59,684 nucleotides of DNA from Cupriavidus lacunae (GCF_003353055.1 NZ_QKWJ01000044.1:1-59684), one strand, 5' to 3'. Positions 28,026 through 41,699 are shown, numbered from the stretch's first letter. Program-made: numbers and translations. The notes: generated by a model not told the origin, from the letters alone.

Positions 28026-29855
28026 ATGTTGCGTCGCCTGGAAAGACTGATCGACCCCTTCCGGGGCATGCCCGACCATGAGCCGCCCGGCCAGGTCTGG
28101 CGCTTCTACATCTGGTACCTGCGCGAAGTCTGGGGCGTGTTCGCCCTGCTGTTGCTGGTGGGCCTGGTCGGCGCGCTGATCGAGGTGGCGCTGTTCAGCT
28201 TCCTCGGCCGGCTGGTCGACATGGCGCAGACCACGCCCGGCGCGGAATTCTTCAGCCGGCACCGCAATGAGCTGCTGTGGATGGTGGTGGTGGCGGTGCT
28301 GCTGCGACCCATCTTCTTCGGCCTGCACGATGTGCTGGTGCACCAGGTCATCAACCCCAGCCTGGCCAACCTGATCCGCTGGCAGAACCACCGCTACGTG
28401 CTCAAGCAGAGCCTGTCGTTCTTCCAGAACGACTTTGCCGGGCGCATCGCGCAGCGCATCATGCAGACCGGCTTCTCGTTGCGCGATTCCGCCGTGCAGG
28501 CGGTGGATGCGCTCTGGCATGTGGTGATCTACGCGGTCAGCTCGCTGGTGCTGTTCGCCCAGGCCGACTGGCGGCTGATGATCCCGCTGCTGCTGTGGAT
28601 CGTCTGCTACGTGGCCGCCCTGCTCCATTTCGTGCCGCGCGTGAAGCAGCGTTCGGTGGTGGCCACGGAAGCGCGCTCGCGGCTGATGGGTCGCATCGTC
28701 GACGGCTACACCAATATCACCACGCTCAAGCTGTTCGCGCACACCCGGCACGAGGAAGACTATGCGCGCGACGCCATGGCCGAGCAGACCGAAAAGACGC
28801 GCATGGCCGGGCGCATGGTCAGCGGCATGGACATCACCATCACCGCCATGAACGGCGCGCTGATCGCCGGCACCACCGGGCTGGCGCTGTGGCTGTGGAG
28901 CGAGGGGCATGTCACCACCGGCGCGATCGCGCTCACCACCGGGCTGGTGATCCGCATCAACAATATGTCCGGCTGGATCATGTGGGTGGTCAACGGCATC
29001 TTCGAGAACGTCGGGCAGGTGCAGGACGGCATGAAGACCATTGCCGTGCCGCGCAAGGTGACCGACCGCCCCGGCGCGCAACCGCTGCGCGTCACGCAGG
29101 GCGAAGTCCGCTTCGAGCAGGTGGGCTTCCACTACGGCAAGGGCTCCGGCGTCATCGAAGGCGTGAACCTGACCGTGCGGCCCGGCGAGAAGATCGGGCT
29201 GGTGGGCCCGTCCGGCGCCGGCAAGTCGACGCTGGTCAACCTGCTGCTGCGCCTCTATGACGTTGAAAGCGGCCGCATCCTGATCGACGGCCAGGACATC
29301 GGCGCGGTCACGCAGGAGAGCCTGCGCGCGCAGATCGGCATGGTCACGCAAGACACTTCGCTGCTGCACCGCTCGATCCGCGAGAACCTGCTCTACGGCA
29401 AGCCCTCCAGCACCGAGGCCGAACTGGCGCAAGCGCTGCACGGCGCCCGCGCCGATGAATTCACCCCGCACCTGGTCGACGCCCACGGCAACACCGGGCT
29501 GGAGGCGCAGGTCGGCGAACGTGGCGTGAAGCTGTCAGGCGGACAGCGCCAGCGCATTGCCATCGCGCGCGTGCTGCTCAAGAACGCGCCGGTCCTGATC
29601 CTGGACGAAGCCACCTCGGCGCTGGATTCGGAAGTGGAAGCGGCAATCCAGGAAAGCCTGGAAACCCTGATGCAGGGCAAGACCGTGATCGCCATCGCGC
29701 ACCGGCTGTCGACGATCGCGCGCATGGACCGGCTGGTGGTGCTGGACAACGGGCATATCGTGGAAAGCGGCACGCACGCGCAATTGCTGGCGCAGGGCGG
29801 ACTGTACGCGCGGCTGTGGGCGCACCAGACCGGGGGATTCGTGGGGGTGGACTAA
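28026..29855 (+). CDS. ABC transporter, fused permease and ATPase (exporter type)
   Basis: A 609-aa half-transporter with a six-helix membrane domain (about residues 35-330) and an ATPase domain (about 355-600): Walker A GPSGAGKST, Q-loop GMVTQDTSL, signature KLSGGQRQRIAIA, Walker B LILDEATSALD and the switch His in IAHRLSTI. It most resembles the multidrug/lipid exporter group (MsbA/YojI-like). It forms a homodimer or pairs with another half. No adaptor gene is adjacent. The substrate is unknown. Confidence 0.9.
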   Translation: MLRRLERLIDPFRGMPDHEPPGQVWRFYIWYLREVWGVFALLLLVGLVGALIEVALFSFLGRLVDMAQTTPGAEFFSRHRNELLWMVVVAVLLRPIFFGLHDVLVHQVINPSLANLIRWQNHRYVLKQSLSFFQNDFAGRIAQRIMQTGFSLRDSAVQAVDALWHVVIYAVSSLVLFAQADWRLMIPLLLWIVCYVAALLHFVPRVKQRSVVATEARSRLMGRIVDGYTNITTLKLFAHTRHEEDYARDAMAEQTEKTRMAGRMVSGMDITITAMNGALIAGTTGLALWLWSEGHVTTGAIALTTGLVIRINNMSGWIMWVVNGIFENVGQVQDGMKTIAVPRKVTDRPGAQPLRVTQGEVRFEQVGFHYGKGSGVIEGVNLTVRPGEKIGLVGPSGAGKSTLVNLLLRLYDVESGRILIDGQDIGAVTQESLRAQIGMVTQDTSLLHRSIRENLLYGKPSSTEAELAQALHGARADEFTPHLVDAHGNTGLEAQVGERGVKLSGGQRQRIAIARVLLKNAPVLILDEATSALDSEVEAAIQESLETLMQGKTVIAIAHRLSTIARMDRLVVLDNGHIVESGTHAQLLAQGGLYARLWAHQTGGFVGVD

Positions 29856-29868
29856 TCCGCCTGCAGGG

Positions 29869-30402
29869 CTAGATGAATCCGAGCAGGCCGGCCGCGCCGC
29901 CGATCGCCACCAGCACCAGTGGATGCAACCGCGTCTTCAGCATCAGCAGCACCGTCAGCGCGGTCAGGGCCATGGCGGGCCAGTGATGATGATCCACGCT
30001 GCGGGCCAGCACCCAGCCCGAGGCAAACACCAGGCCAATCGTCAGTGCCGCCAGCCCGCGCCGGATCAGTCCGGGCCAGCGCGCGTGCGGCGCGCGTCCC
30101 GAGAAATACTCAAAGCCGAGCGCGATCAGGCTGGATGGGCCGCACATGCCCAGCATGGCCACGAGCGACCCGGCAAAGCCCGCCGCCTGCCAGCCGAACA
30201 GCGAGACAAAGAGGACGTTGGGACCCGGCGCGGCCTGCGAGATCGCGTACATGGCGGAGAATTGCGCATCGGTCAGCCAGCCGTTGGCTTCGACCAGGTA
30301 GCGATGCATGTCAGGCAGCGTCGAACTGGCACCGCCGATGGCCAGCAGTGACAGCGCGCTGAAATGGGCCAGCAGGCTGGCGAGGATTTCACCCGTGCTC
30401 AT
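29869..30402 (-). CDS. Chromate transporter family protein, second half
   Basis: A 177-aa single-domain CHR protein. LSLLAIGGASSTLPDMHRYL, AQFSAMYAISQAAPGPNVLF and VAMLGMCGPSSLIALGFEYF are the CHR signatures (PGPN). Its ATG (30402) overlaps the stop of the preceding CHR gene by four bases, so the two half-size proteins are made together and probably form a heterodimer equivalent to the two-domain ChrA. They may move chromate, or another anion. Confidence 0.85.
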   Translation of the reverse strand: MSTGEILASLLAHFSALSLLAIGGASSTLPDMHRYLVEANGWLTDAQFSAMYAISQAAPGPNVLFVSLFGWQAAGFAGSLVAMLGMCGPSSLIALGFEYFSGRAPHARWPGLIRRGLAALTIGLVFASGWVLARSVDHHHWPAMALTALTVLLMLKTRLHPLVLVAIGGAAGLLGFI

Positions 30403-30971
30403 GGCTGCCTGTCCCGGTCCGTGCGCCATTCCCACAGCAACGCCAGTGGCACCAGCACCGCCATCACCGGCAACAGCGGCCAGCGCAGCAGCCCGATGGT
30501 GACGAAGGCAGCGCCGCCGGTCAGCAACGCGCGTGCCGACCATGACAGGCTGCGTGCCAGCCGGACGCCGGTTGCCAGCATCAGCCCGGCCGATACGGCG
30601 GTCATGCCCGTCAGCATGCGCTGCACGGCGGCAACGTCCTGGTAGTGCTGGTATAGCAGCAACAGGCCCAGCACCAGCGCCATCGGCACCATGACCAGCC
30701 CCGAGAACGCCGCCAGTGCGCCCCGGAACCCGGCAAAGCGCAGCCCCAACATTACCGCCAGGTTGATGACATTGGGGCCGGGCAGCACCTGCCCCAGGCT
30801 CAGCAGTTCGACAAAGTCGCGGTCGTCCAGCCAGCGGTTGCGCTCGACCACCGCGCGCCGCACGAAGGGCAGCACGCCGCCGAAGCCGGACAGGCCCATG
30901 CGGGCGAACTCGATGAAGAGCTGGCGGGGACCGGGCGCTGGGGCGAGATCGGAAAGTGGGAGGACGGACAT
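30399..30971 (-). CDS. Chromate transporter family protein, first half
   Basis: A 190-aa single CHR domain: FARMGLSGFGGVLPFVRRAV (the FGG motif) and LLSLGQVLPGPNVINLAVML. Paired with the CHR gene downstream by an ATGA overlap. No chrB-like regulator is near, so a role in chromate resistance is only a family-level guess. The pair is convergent with the ABC transporter gene. Confidence 0.85.
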   Translation of the reverse strand: MSVLPLSDLAPAPGPRQLFIEFARMGLSGFGGVLPFVRRAVVERNRWLDDRDFVELLSLGQVLPGPNVINLAVMLGLRFAGFRGALAAFSGLVMVPMALVLGLLLLYQHYQDVAAVQRMLTGMTAVSAGLMLATGVRLARSLSWSARALLTGGAAFVTIGLLRWPLLPVMAVLVPLALLWEWRTDRDRQP

Positions 30972-31070
30972 GCAGGACGAGGCGAGCGCTACTTGGTTTT
31001 TGTTGATTCTGGCCGGCTACATTTCCCGTATGCGGGGAACCGCAGGCGTGGCACCTGCCAATTGCTTGCT

Positions 31071-31188
31071 CCCTCTCCCGCTTGCGGGAGAGGGTTGGGG
31101 AGAGGGCCGGTGTATCCACGAAGTACTGCCAGTGGTATGCCAGCGCCTGCCCTCTCCCCCGGCCCCTCTCCCGCAAGCGGGAGAGGGG
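31071..31188. repeat. Inverted pair of short palindromic repeats, copies 2 and 3
   Basis: CCCTCTCCCGC-TT-GCGGGAGAGGG (31071-31094) and, in opposite orientation with AA loop, the same arms at 31164-31187 (31163-31188 with one more pair). Flanking TTGCTCC and GGGGAGAGGG/CCCTCTCCCC also repeat in inverted form. Same family as the copy at 8132. They fill most of the 247-base gap between the chr genes and parC. Confidence 0.75.
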
Positions 31189-31218
31189 AGCAAACCGGCA
31201 GCGAACTCAGTTGCCGGA

Positions 31219-33558
<2,340 letters not shown>

Positions 33559-33630
33559 GGATAGGCAAGAATTCGGCGCGCCACGATGAACTGCCGGCGC
33601 GCCGGGTTGCTTGTTGTTCGGTTGTGCCGG

Positions 33631-34428
33631 TCAGGGCATGGGACGGCGCCCGCTGATGACCATCTTCACGCGCGGGCCGTCAGCGCTGGCGCTGGCGCGC
33701 GTCAGCACCGCGCCCTGCTGCGGCTGGTACAGCCGGTAGAACTGCAGCACGGTGCTGACATACTGCTGCGTCTCCGGGTAAGGCGGAATGCGGTTGTTGT
33801 AGCGCTGCACCGCGCCCTCGCCGGCGTTATAGGCAGCCAGCACCAGCTCGAGGTTGTTCGGGAACAGCTGCATCAGCCAGCTCAGGTAGCGCACGCCCGC
33901 GGTGATATTGGTGCGCGGATCGGCCAGCTTCTGCTCGACGGTGCGGCGCGCATCGGCGCTCACGCCAAAGCGCGCGCCGGTGTCGGGGATCACCTGCATC
34001 AGGCCGATCGCGCCCTTGGGCGACACCGCCGCCGGGTTGAAGCCCGACTCCACCGCCATCACCGCCTTGACCAGCGCCGGGTCCACGTCCTGCTTGCCGG
34101 CGATCTGGTGGATCAGTGGCTCGACCGTCTTGATGTTGGGATGGTTGACGACGTAGCGGTACAGCTTGTGCTGTTCCAGGTCGATGTCAGCGCCGGCGGC
34201 GGCCTGCGCCTGCCGCGCGGCCAGGCGCGCGGTATCCAGCTTGCCGCCGTCCCGCATGAACAGCTTGTAGCGCGCGTCGAGCTTCTGGTCGGCAAAGTGC
34301 GCCACGCCGTCGGCATCGATATAGCCCCACAGCTCGGCATGCGCCGCCGGCACGAAGGCGAGCCCGGCCAGCGCCACGACGGCTGCCGCCGCCTTGCGCC
34401 ATGGTTTGCCGGGGTTTCTCGTCGTCAT
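33631..34428 (-). CDS. Lytic transglycosylase (SLT domain) with DUF4124
   Basis: A 265-aa secreted protein: signal peptide ending VPAAHAELW, a short DUF4124-like segment (LWGYIDADGVAHFADQKLD) and an SLT domain. The catalytic Glu is in VKAVMAVESGFNPAAVSPKG, followed by GLMQVIPDTGARFGV and AAYNAGEGAVQRY. It cleaves peptidoglycan strands to 1,6-anhydromuropeptides in the periplasm. It lies between parE and parC in the same direction; gaps of 72 and 103 bases leave room for its own promoter. Confidence 0.9.
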   Translation of the reverse strand: MTTRNPGKPWRKAAAAVVALAGLAFVPAAHAELWGYIDADGVAHFADQKLDARYKLFMRDGGKLDTARLAARQAQAAAGADIDLEQHKLYRYVVNHPNIKTVEPLIHQIAGKQDVDPALVKAVMAVESGFNPAAVSPKGAIGLMQVIPDTGARFGVSADARRTVEQKLADPRTNITAGVRYLSWLMQLFPNNLELVLAAYNAGEGAVQRYNNRIPPYPETQQYVSTVLQFYRLYQPQQGAVLTRASASADGPRVKMVISGRRPMP

Positions 34429-34531
34429 CGTGCGTTCCAGATTGCTGTCCGTTGGCGGCCGTCGGGAATGGCGGCCAGGCAGACTGGGGATTATCTACCC
34501 AATCCCTGGCTGCCGCTTCCTCCCGTATCGC

Positions 34532-36523
<1,992 letters not shown>

Positions 36524-36871
36524 GGAGTCGCTACGAAAGTGATGGTCCCGGCTGCCGCGAGGCGCACAACTGTGCACGCGCCGGGGCACCGGGCACTGCA
36601 TTGTAATGGAAGCGGGCGACGGCAATCCCGCCAAAAAGGCGCCCGCCCCGCCAGCCCGCGCCGGCACCGGTTTGCCGGGCCGCCGCCACTTTTTGCCGGG
36701 GTGCCGGCAAGGTGGGCGCCGGCGTACGCGTTTTCCCGAGCCGGAGTAAACTCGCCACCACCCGGCCCCGGCAAGCCTGATTGCCGTCCCGGCACGGACA
36801 ACAACAACAAGCACACACAATCCCTGTCGGCGCCGCCTTACCCGGCGGGCTGCCGCACACCGAGCCAAGAC
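36524..36871. promoter_or_regulatory. 348-base divergent region between parE and the MFS gene
   Basis: No gene is seen. Toward parE, a -10-like TACAAT lies on the minus strand (complement of ATTGTA at 36600-36605); a TTGCCG (complement of 36620-36625) is only 14 bases away, so the -35 is uncertain. Toward the MFS gene I find no clear promoter. The rest is extremely GC-rich. Confidence 0.3.
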
Positions 36872-38083
36872 ATGCAGAACCGACAACTCTCCCTGACCAC
36901 CGTCCTCGTGTGCGGCGGACTGCTCGTGACGCTTTCGATGGGCATCCGGCACGGCTTCGGCCTGTTCAACCTGCCGATCACCCAGGCCCACGGCTGGAAC
37001 CGCGAGACCTTCGCCTTCGCGCTGGCGCTGCAGAACCTGATGTGGGGCGCCAGCCAGCCCTTTGCCGGGGCGCTGGCCGACAAGTTCGGCGCGCTGCGCA
37101 TCATGCTGATCGGCGTGGCCCTGTACGTGGCCGGGCTGGTGGTGATGGCGCTGGCCACCAGCGGCACCGCCTTCGCCACCGGCGCCGGCGTGATGATCGG
37201 CATTGCCCAGTCCGGCACCACCTACAGCATCGTCTACGGCGTGATCGGCCGCGTGGCCAGCCCCGAGAAGCGGGTCTGGGCCATGGGCATCGCCGCCGCG
37301 GCCGGGTCGTTCGGCCAGTTCCTGATGATCCCGGTGGAACAGGGCCTGATCTCCGGCCTGGGCTGGCAGAACGCGCTGTACGTGATGGCGCTGATGGCCT
37401 GCGTGATGCTGCCGCTGACGCTGACGCTGCGCGAGCCGCGCGAGGCGGCCCACACCGGCGGCCACCACCAGACCATCGGCCAGGCCATCCATGAAGCCTT
37501 CGGCAACCGCAACTTCCAGCTGCTGACGCTGGGCTACTTCGTGTGCGGCTTCCAGGTGGTCTTTATCGGCGTGCACCTGGCACCGTACCTGAAGGACCAG
37601 GGCCTGACCGACCCGAAGGTCGCCGTCGTGGCGCTGGCGCTGATCGGGCTGTTCAATGTGTTCGGCACCTATACCGCGGGAGCGCTGGGCCAGCGCCTGC
37701 CCAAGCGCTACCTGCTGTCCGCGATCTACCTGACGCGCTCGGTGGTGATCGCCGGCTACCTGCTGCTGCCGCTGACGGTGGCGAGCACCTGGGTGTTCGC
37801 CGCGCTGATGGGCTTCCTGTGGCTGTCGACCGTGCCGCTGACCAACGGCATCATCGCCCAGGTGTTCGGCGTGAAGTACCTGTCGATGCTGTCCGGCGTG
37901 GTGTTCTTCTCGCACCAGATCGGCAGCTTCCTGGGCGCCTGGCTGGGCGGCTACCTCTATGACCGCACCGGCGGCTACAACACGGTGTGGCTGATCTCGA
38001 TCGCGCTGGGCGTGCTGGCCGCGCTGGTGAACCTGCCGATCCGCGAACAGGCGCTGGTGCGCGCGCAGCCGGCGGCGGCATGA
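36872..38083 (+). CDS. MFS transporter (oxalate/monocarboxylate-like)
   Basis: A 403-aa protein with 12 membrane segments. Features: GGLLVTLSMGIRHGFGLFNL in helix 1, GALADKFGALRIML as the loop 2-3 motif, IAQSGTTYSIVYGVIGRV and a C-terminal half with HQIGSFLGAWLGGYLYDRTG. The pattern resembles the YhjX/OxlT branch. ATG 36872 starts MQNRQLSLTTVLVC; the reading frame's long upstream extension is antisense to parE and not coding. It overlaps the following small gene by four bases. Confidence 0.85.
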   Translation: MQNRQLSLTTVLVCGGLLVTLSMGIRHGFGLFNLPITQAHGWNRETFAFALALQNLMWGASQPFAGALADKFGALRIMLIGVALYVAGLVVMALATSGTAFATGAGVMIGIAQSGTTYSIVYGVIGRVASPEKRVWAMGIAAAAGSFGQFLMIPVEQGLISGLGWQNALYVMALMACVMLPLTLTLREPREAAHTGGHHQTIGQAIHEAFGNRNFQLLTLGYFVCGFQVVFIGVHLAPYLKDQGLTDPKVAVVALALIGLFNVFGTYTAGALGQRLPKRYLLSAIYLTRSVVIAGYLLLPLTVASTWVFAALMGFLWLSTVPLTNGIIAQVFGVKYLSMLSGVVFFSHQIGSFLGAWLGGYLYDRTGGYNTVWLISIALGVLAALVNLPIREQALVRAQPAAA

Positions 38084-38223
38084 TGGCCGCAGCCCGCGTC
38101 CGCGTGGCGAAGGCAGCCGGGCTGGCAGTGCTGGCCGGGCTGCTGGCGCTTGGGTTCGTGGGTTACCTGCGGCCGGGATTCATCGTCGACCTGACCAATA
38201 TGGTACTGGCGTGGTGCGGGTAA
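38080..38223 (+). CDS. Small membrane protein coupled to the MFS transporter
   Basis: A 47-aa protein starting at ATG 38080, overlapping the MFS stop (ATGA). One membrane segment (AAGLAVLAGLLALGFVGYL) is followed by a conserved-looking tail, GFIVDLTNMVLAWCG. Short proteins with this tail after transporter genes are, as far as I recall, common in Burkholderiaceae. It may assist the transporter, but no function is known. Confidence 0.6.
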   Translation: MMAAARVRVAKAAGLAVLAGLLALGFVGYLRPGFIVDLTNMVLAWCG

Positions 38224-38243
38224 GACGCACCCCTGGCTGACCT

Positions 38244-40175
38244 TCAGGCGCCCTCGCCCTTCGACTTCGCTTCCAGCACTTCCCAGCGCTCCAGCGCCTC
38301 CAGCAGTTCCATCTCGATCTCGTCGTGCCGCGTGGCCAGCAGCGCGGCCTTGGCCGCATCGCTGACATAGAGCGACCCATCCTCGAGCTGCGCCGAGATC
38401 GTCTTCTGCTCGGTTTCCAGCGACGCAATGCGCTCCGGCAGGCCATCCAGCTCGCGCTGCTCCTTGTACGACAGCTTGACGGTCCGGTTGGCGCCGCGCG
38501 CCTCGCGCGAGTCCTTGCCGCGGGCCGGGTCCGCCGCCTTCTGTTCGGGCTTGCGCGCCGCCTGCAGCGCCGCGCTGCGGGCCGACTGCTCGACCCAGTC
38601 GGAATACCCGCCCACCGACTCGCGCCACACGCCATCGCCCTCGGCTGCCAGGGTCGAGGTCACCACGTTGTCCAGGAAGGCGCGGTCGTGCGACACCAGG
38701 AACACCGTGCCGCCGTAGTCCTGCAGCAGTTCTTCCAGCAGTTCCAGCGTGTCGATATCCAGATCGTTGGTCGGCTCGTCCAGCACCAGCACATTGGCCG
38801 GGCGCGCGAACAGGCGCGCCAGCAGCAGCCGGTTGCGCTCGCCGCCCGACAGCGACTTGACCGGCGAACGCGCGCGCTCCGGCGCGAACAGGAAGTCGCC
38901 CAGGTAGCTCATCACGTGCTTGCGCTGGCCGTTGACCTCGACCCAGTCGCTGCCCGGGCTGATGGTGTCGGCCAGCGACTTCTCCAGGTCCAGCGCGGTG
39001 CGCATCTGGTCGAAGTACGCCACCTGCAAGTTGCTGCCGTTGCGCACGGTGCCGCTGTCCGCGGCCAGTTCGCCCAGGATCAGCCGCAGCAGCGTGGTCT
39101 TGCCCGCGCCGTTGGGGCCGATCAACCCGACCTTGTCGCCGCGCATGATGGTGGCGGTGAAGTCGCGCACCACCACCTTGTCGCCATAGGCCTTGCTGAC
39201 ATCGACCAGCTCGGACACGAGCTTGCCGGAGCGGTCGGCCTGCGACACCTCCAGCTTGACGTTGCCCTGCACTTCGCGGCGCGCGGCGCGCTCGTTGCGC
39301 ATCGCCACCAGGCGCTGGATGCGCGACACGCTGCGCGTGCGGCGCGCCTCCACGCCCTTGCGGATCCACACCTCTTCCTGCGCCAGCAGCTTGTCGAACT
39401 TGGCCTGCTCGACCTGCTCGGCGGCCAGCATCTCTTCCTTGCGCGCCTGGTAGGCGGCGAAGTTGCCGGGGAAGGACACCAGCCGGCCGCGGTCCAGTTC
39501 GATGATGCGCGTCGCCACCCGGTCCAGGAAGGCGCGGTCGTGGGTGATCAGCAACACGCTGCCGCGGAAGCCCAGCAGCAGGTCTTCCAGCCAGCGGATT
39601 GCTTCCACGTCGAGGTGGTTGGTCGGCTCGTCCAGCAACAGGATGTCGGGCTCGGCCACCAGCGCCTGCGCCAGCGCCACGCGTTTCTGCAGGCCGCCGG
39701 ACAGTGCGTCGACGCGCGTGTGCGAATCCAGCCCCAGCCGCGCCAGCGTGGTTTCCACCCGAGTGCGCAGCTGCCAGGCGCCGGCGGCGTCGAGTTCGGA
39801 CTGCAGCCAGTGCAGTTCGGCCAGCGCGGCTTCGTCGTCGTGGTTCTCGGCCACGCGCTCGGCGGCGGCCTCGTAGCGCACCAGCAGGTCATGCGCGTCG
39901 CCCATGCCCTGGGAAACGGCGTCGAACACGGTAATGCCCGGCTCGAACTGCGGCTCCTGCGGCACGTAGGCGCTGGTCACGCCGCTCTGGCGCGCGATCA
40001 GCCCGTCATCCGGCGCCGACAGCCCCGCCACGATCTTCAGCAGCGAGGACTTGCCCGAGCCGTTGCGCCCGATCAGCCCCACGCGCTCGCCGGCCTCCAG
40101 CGAAAAGTCGGTGTGATCGAGCAGGGCCACGTGCCCGAAGGCAAGCTGGGCGTCGGTAATGGAAAACAGGGCCAT
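38244..40175 (-). CDS. uup: ABC-F family ATPase Uup
   Basis: A 643-aa ABC-F protein with two ATPase domains (Walker A GRNGSGKS and GPNGAGKT; signatures LSGGLQKRVALA and LSGGERNRLLLA; DEPTNHLD and DEPTNDLD). The linker between them and a C-terminal coiled coil (LSYKEQRELDGLPERIASLE) with Glu/Lys-rich helices identify Uup rather than EttA or YheS. Uup acts on the ribosome and affects transposon excision and replication-stress tolerance in E. coli. ATG 40175 starts MALFSITDAQLAFGHVALLD. A near-consensus -10 box lies 73 bases upstream. Confidence 0.92.
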   Translation of the reverse strand: MALFSITDAQLAFGHVALLDHTDFSLEAGERVGLIGRNGSGKSSLLKIVAGLSAPDDGLIARQSGVTSAYVPQEPQFEPGITVFDAVSQGMGDAHDLLVRYEAAAERVAENHDDEAALAELHWLQSELDAAGAWQLRTRVETTLARLGLDSHTRVDALSGGLQKRVALAQALVAEPDILLLDEPTNHLDVEAIRWLEDLLLGFRGSVLLITHDRAFLDRVATRIIELDRGRLVSFPGNFAAYQARKEEMLAAEQVEQAKFDKLLAQEEVWIRKGVEARRTRSVSRIQRLVAMRNERAARREVQGNVKLEVSQADRSGKLVSELVDVSKAYGDKVVVRDFTATIMRGDKVGLIGPNGAGKTTLLRLILGELAADSGTVRNGSNLQVAYFDQMRTALDLEKSLADTISPGSDWVEVNGQRKHVMSYLGDFLFAPERARSPVKSLSGGERNRLLLARLFARPANVLVLDEPTNDLDIDTLELLEELLQDYGGTVFLVSHDRAFLDNVVTSTLAAEGDGVWRESVGGYSDWVEQSARSAALQAARKPEQKAADPARGKDSREARGANRTVKLSYKEQRELDGLPERIASLETEQKTISAQLEDGSLYVSDAAKAALLATRHDEIEMELLEALERWEVLEAKSKGEGA

Positions 40176-40247
40176 GGGAGAAAGACGAGACGACGAGAGA
40201 AAGGAGGGACGGCCCCGCTGCCAGGGCGGCAGGGCACGGCAGCCCGC

Positions 40248-40253
40248 ATTGTA
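40248..40253 (-). promoter_or_regulatory. -10 box, likely uup promoter
   Basis: On the minus strand TACAAT, one base off consensus, 73 bases before the uup start. A TTGG-containing stretch lies upstream but with short spacing. Because it is downstream of the terminator at 40284-40313, uup does not depend on the transcript that ends there. The remaining gap 40349-40520 holds no gene. Confidence 0.4.
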
Positions 40254-40283
40254 GACGACCGGGGCGGGGCCAAGGACGGCCCC

Positions 40284-40348
40284 AAAAAAGAAGGGCCCGC
40301 ACACTGCGGGCCCAAGAGTCTCTCCTCGGTGCCCTGCTCGCAAGGCAC
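40284..40348 (-). ncRNA. Candidate small RNA between uup and benE
   Basis: On the minus strand an extended -10 (TGTTATGCT, complement of 40355-40363) is followed seven bases later by a 9-bp hairpin (complement of 40329-40348: GTGCCTTGC and GCAGGGCAC), a purine-rich linker (GAGGAGAGAC) and a perfect terminator stem GGGCCCGCA/TGCGGGCCC (40293-40313) with TTCTTTTTT. The predicted RNA is about 65 nt. No open frame ends before the terminator. It could instead be a uup leader, but uup seems to have its own promoter. Confidence 0.5.
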
Positions 40349-40520
40349 GATGCCAGCATAACAACGCCCCCCCCACCCGCTCCAGTCGGACAAGTCCGTA
40401 AGGGAAAGTCCCGTCAACGGCGGTTGCCAGACAACGGTCCGGCGCCACCGGGGCAAATTGGTACGGCCAAGGCACTCATGCGAAGATGTCGACCGTGCCA
40501 TTGCGCTTGCCGCCGGCCCC

Positions 40521-41699
40521 ATGGCCACCGCCTCGCTGAAATTCTCCGACCTGTCCGTGTCCGCGCTCGTCGCCGGGCTGGTCGCCACGCTCACCGGCTA
40601 CACCAGCTCGCTGGTGCTGATGATCCAGGCCGGCCACGCCGCCCACCTGACCGATGCGCAGATCTCGTCCTGGATCTGGGCGCTGTCGATGGGGATGGGG
40701 ATCACCACCATCGGCCTGTCGCTGGCGCTGCGCGTGCCGATCGTGGTGGCGTGGTCCACGCCCGGCGCGGCGCTGCTGATCGCCAGCCTGCCCGGCGTGC
40801 CTTACGCCGAAGCCATCGGCGCCTTCCTGCTGGCCGCGCTGCTGATGACGGCCGCCGGCATGACCGGCTGGTTCGACAAGCTGATGCGCGCCCTGCCCGC
40901 CAGCATCGCCTCGGCGCTGCTCGCCGGCATCCTGTTCCGCATCAGCGTGGATGTGTTCGTGCAGGCGCAGCACCAGACCGTGCTGCTGCTGGCCATGTTC
41001 GCCGCCTACCTGCTCGGGCGGCGGCTGTGGCCGGCCTATGCGGTGCCCGGGGTGCTGCTGACCGGGGTGGTGGTGGCCGGTGTGCTCGGCCAGCTCGATT
41101 TCTCGGGCGTACGGCTGGAACTGGCGGCGCCGGTGTGGACCACGCCGGCATTCTCGATGTCGGCCTTCATCAGCATGGCGATCCCGCTGTTCATCGTGGC
41201 ACTGGCCTCGCAGAACATTCCCGGGCTGGCCGTGCTGCAGGCCGACGGCTACCACGTGCCGGCTTAGCGCCTGATCTCGATCATCGGGCTGGCCTCGGCC
41301 GTGCTGGCGCCGTTCGGCTCGCACGGCATCAACCTGGCGGCAATCACCGCCGCCATCTGCACTGGCCCGCAGGCCGATCCCGACCGCAACCGCCGCTATA
41401 CCGCTGCCGTGGTCTGCGGCGCGGGCTACCTGGTCGCGGGCACGCTGGCCGCCAGCATCGCCGCGCTGTTCGCTGCCTTTCCGCAGGCGCTGGTGGTGGG
41501 CGTGACCGCGTTCGCGCTGATGGGCTCGATCGCCAACGGCCTGACCGTGGCCATGCAAACCGCGGCCGAGCGCGGAGCGGCGCTGCTGACCTTCATAATC
41601 ACGGCCTCCGCCATGACGCTGGGCGGCGTGGGCTCGGCGGTCTGGGGCGTGGTGGGCGGCATGCTGGCCTTCCACGTGCTGCGCCCGCGCGCGGCCTGA
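40521..41699 (+). pseudogene. benE: Benzoate/H+ symporter BenE, interrupted by an amber codon
   Basis: The frame from ATG 40521 to TGA 41699 would encode 392 aa, the full BenE length, with about 12 membrane segments (FSDLSVSALVAGLVATLTGY, WALSMGMGITTIGLSLALR, ALASQNIPGLAVLQADGYHV). Codon 249 (41265-41267) is TAG, between HVPA and RLISIIGLASAVLAPFGSHG. The downstream part is intact in the same frame. A single TCG/CAG-to-TAG change would explain it. Unless suppressed, only a truncated transporter is made. No ben catabolic genes are adjacent. Confidence 0.85.

Noticed and set aside
29869..30971. A frameshifted full-length chrA.
   Set aside because: Each half is a complete CHR domain with its own start and an ATGA overlap, the normal arrangement for two-gene short CHR pairs.
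40284..40363. Reading the uup upstream structures as a known riboswitch.
   Set aside because: No conserved core of a riboswitch class I know could be matched; only hairpins and a terminator are supported.
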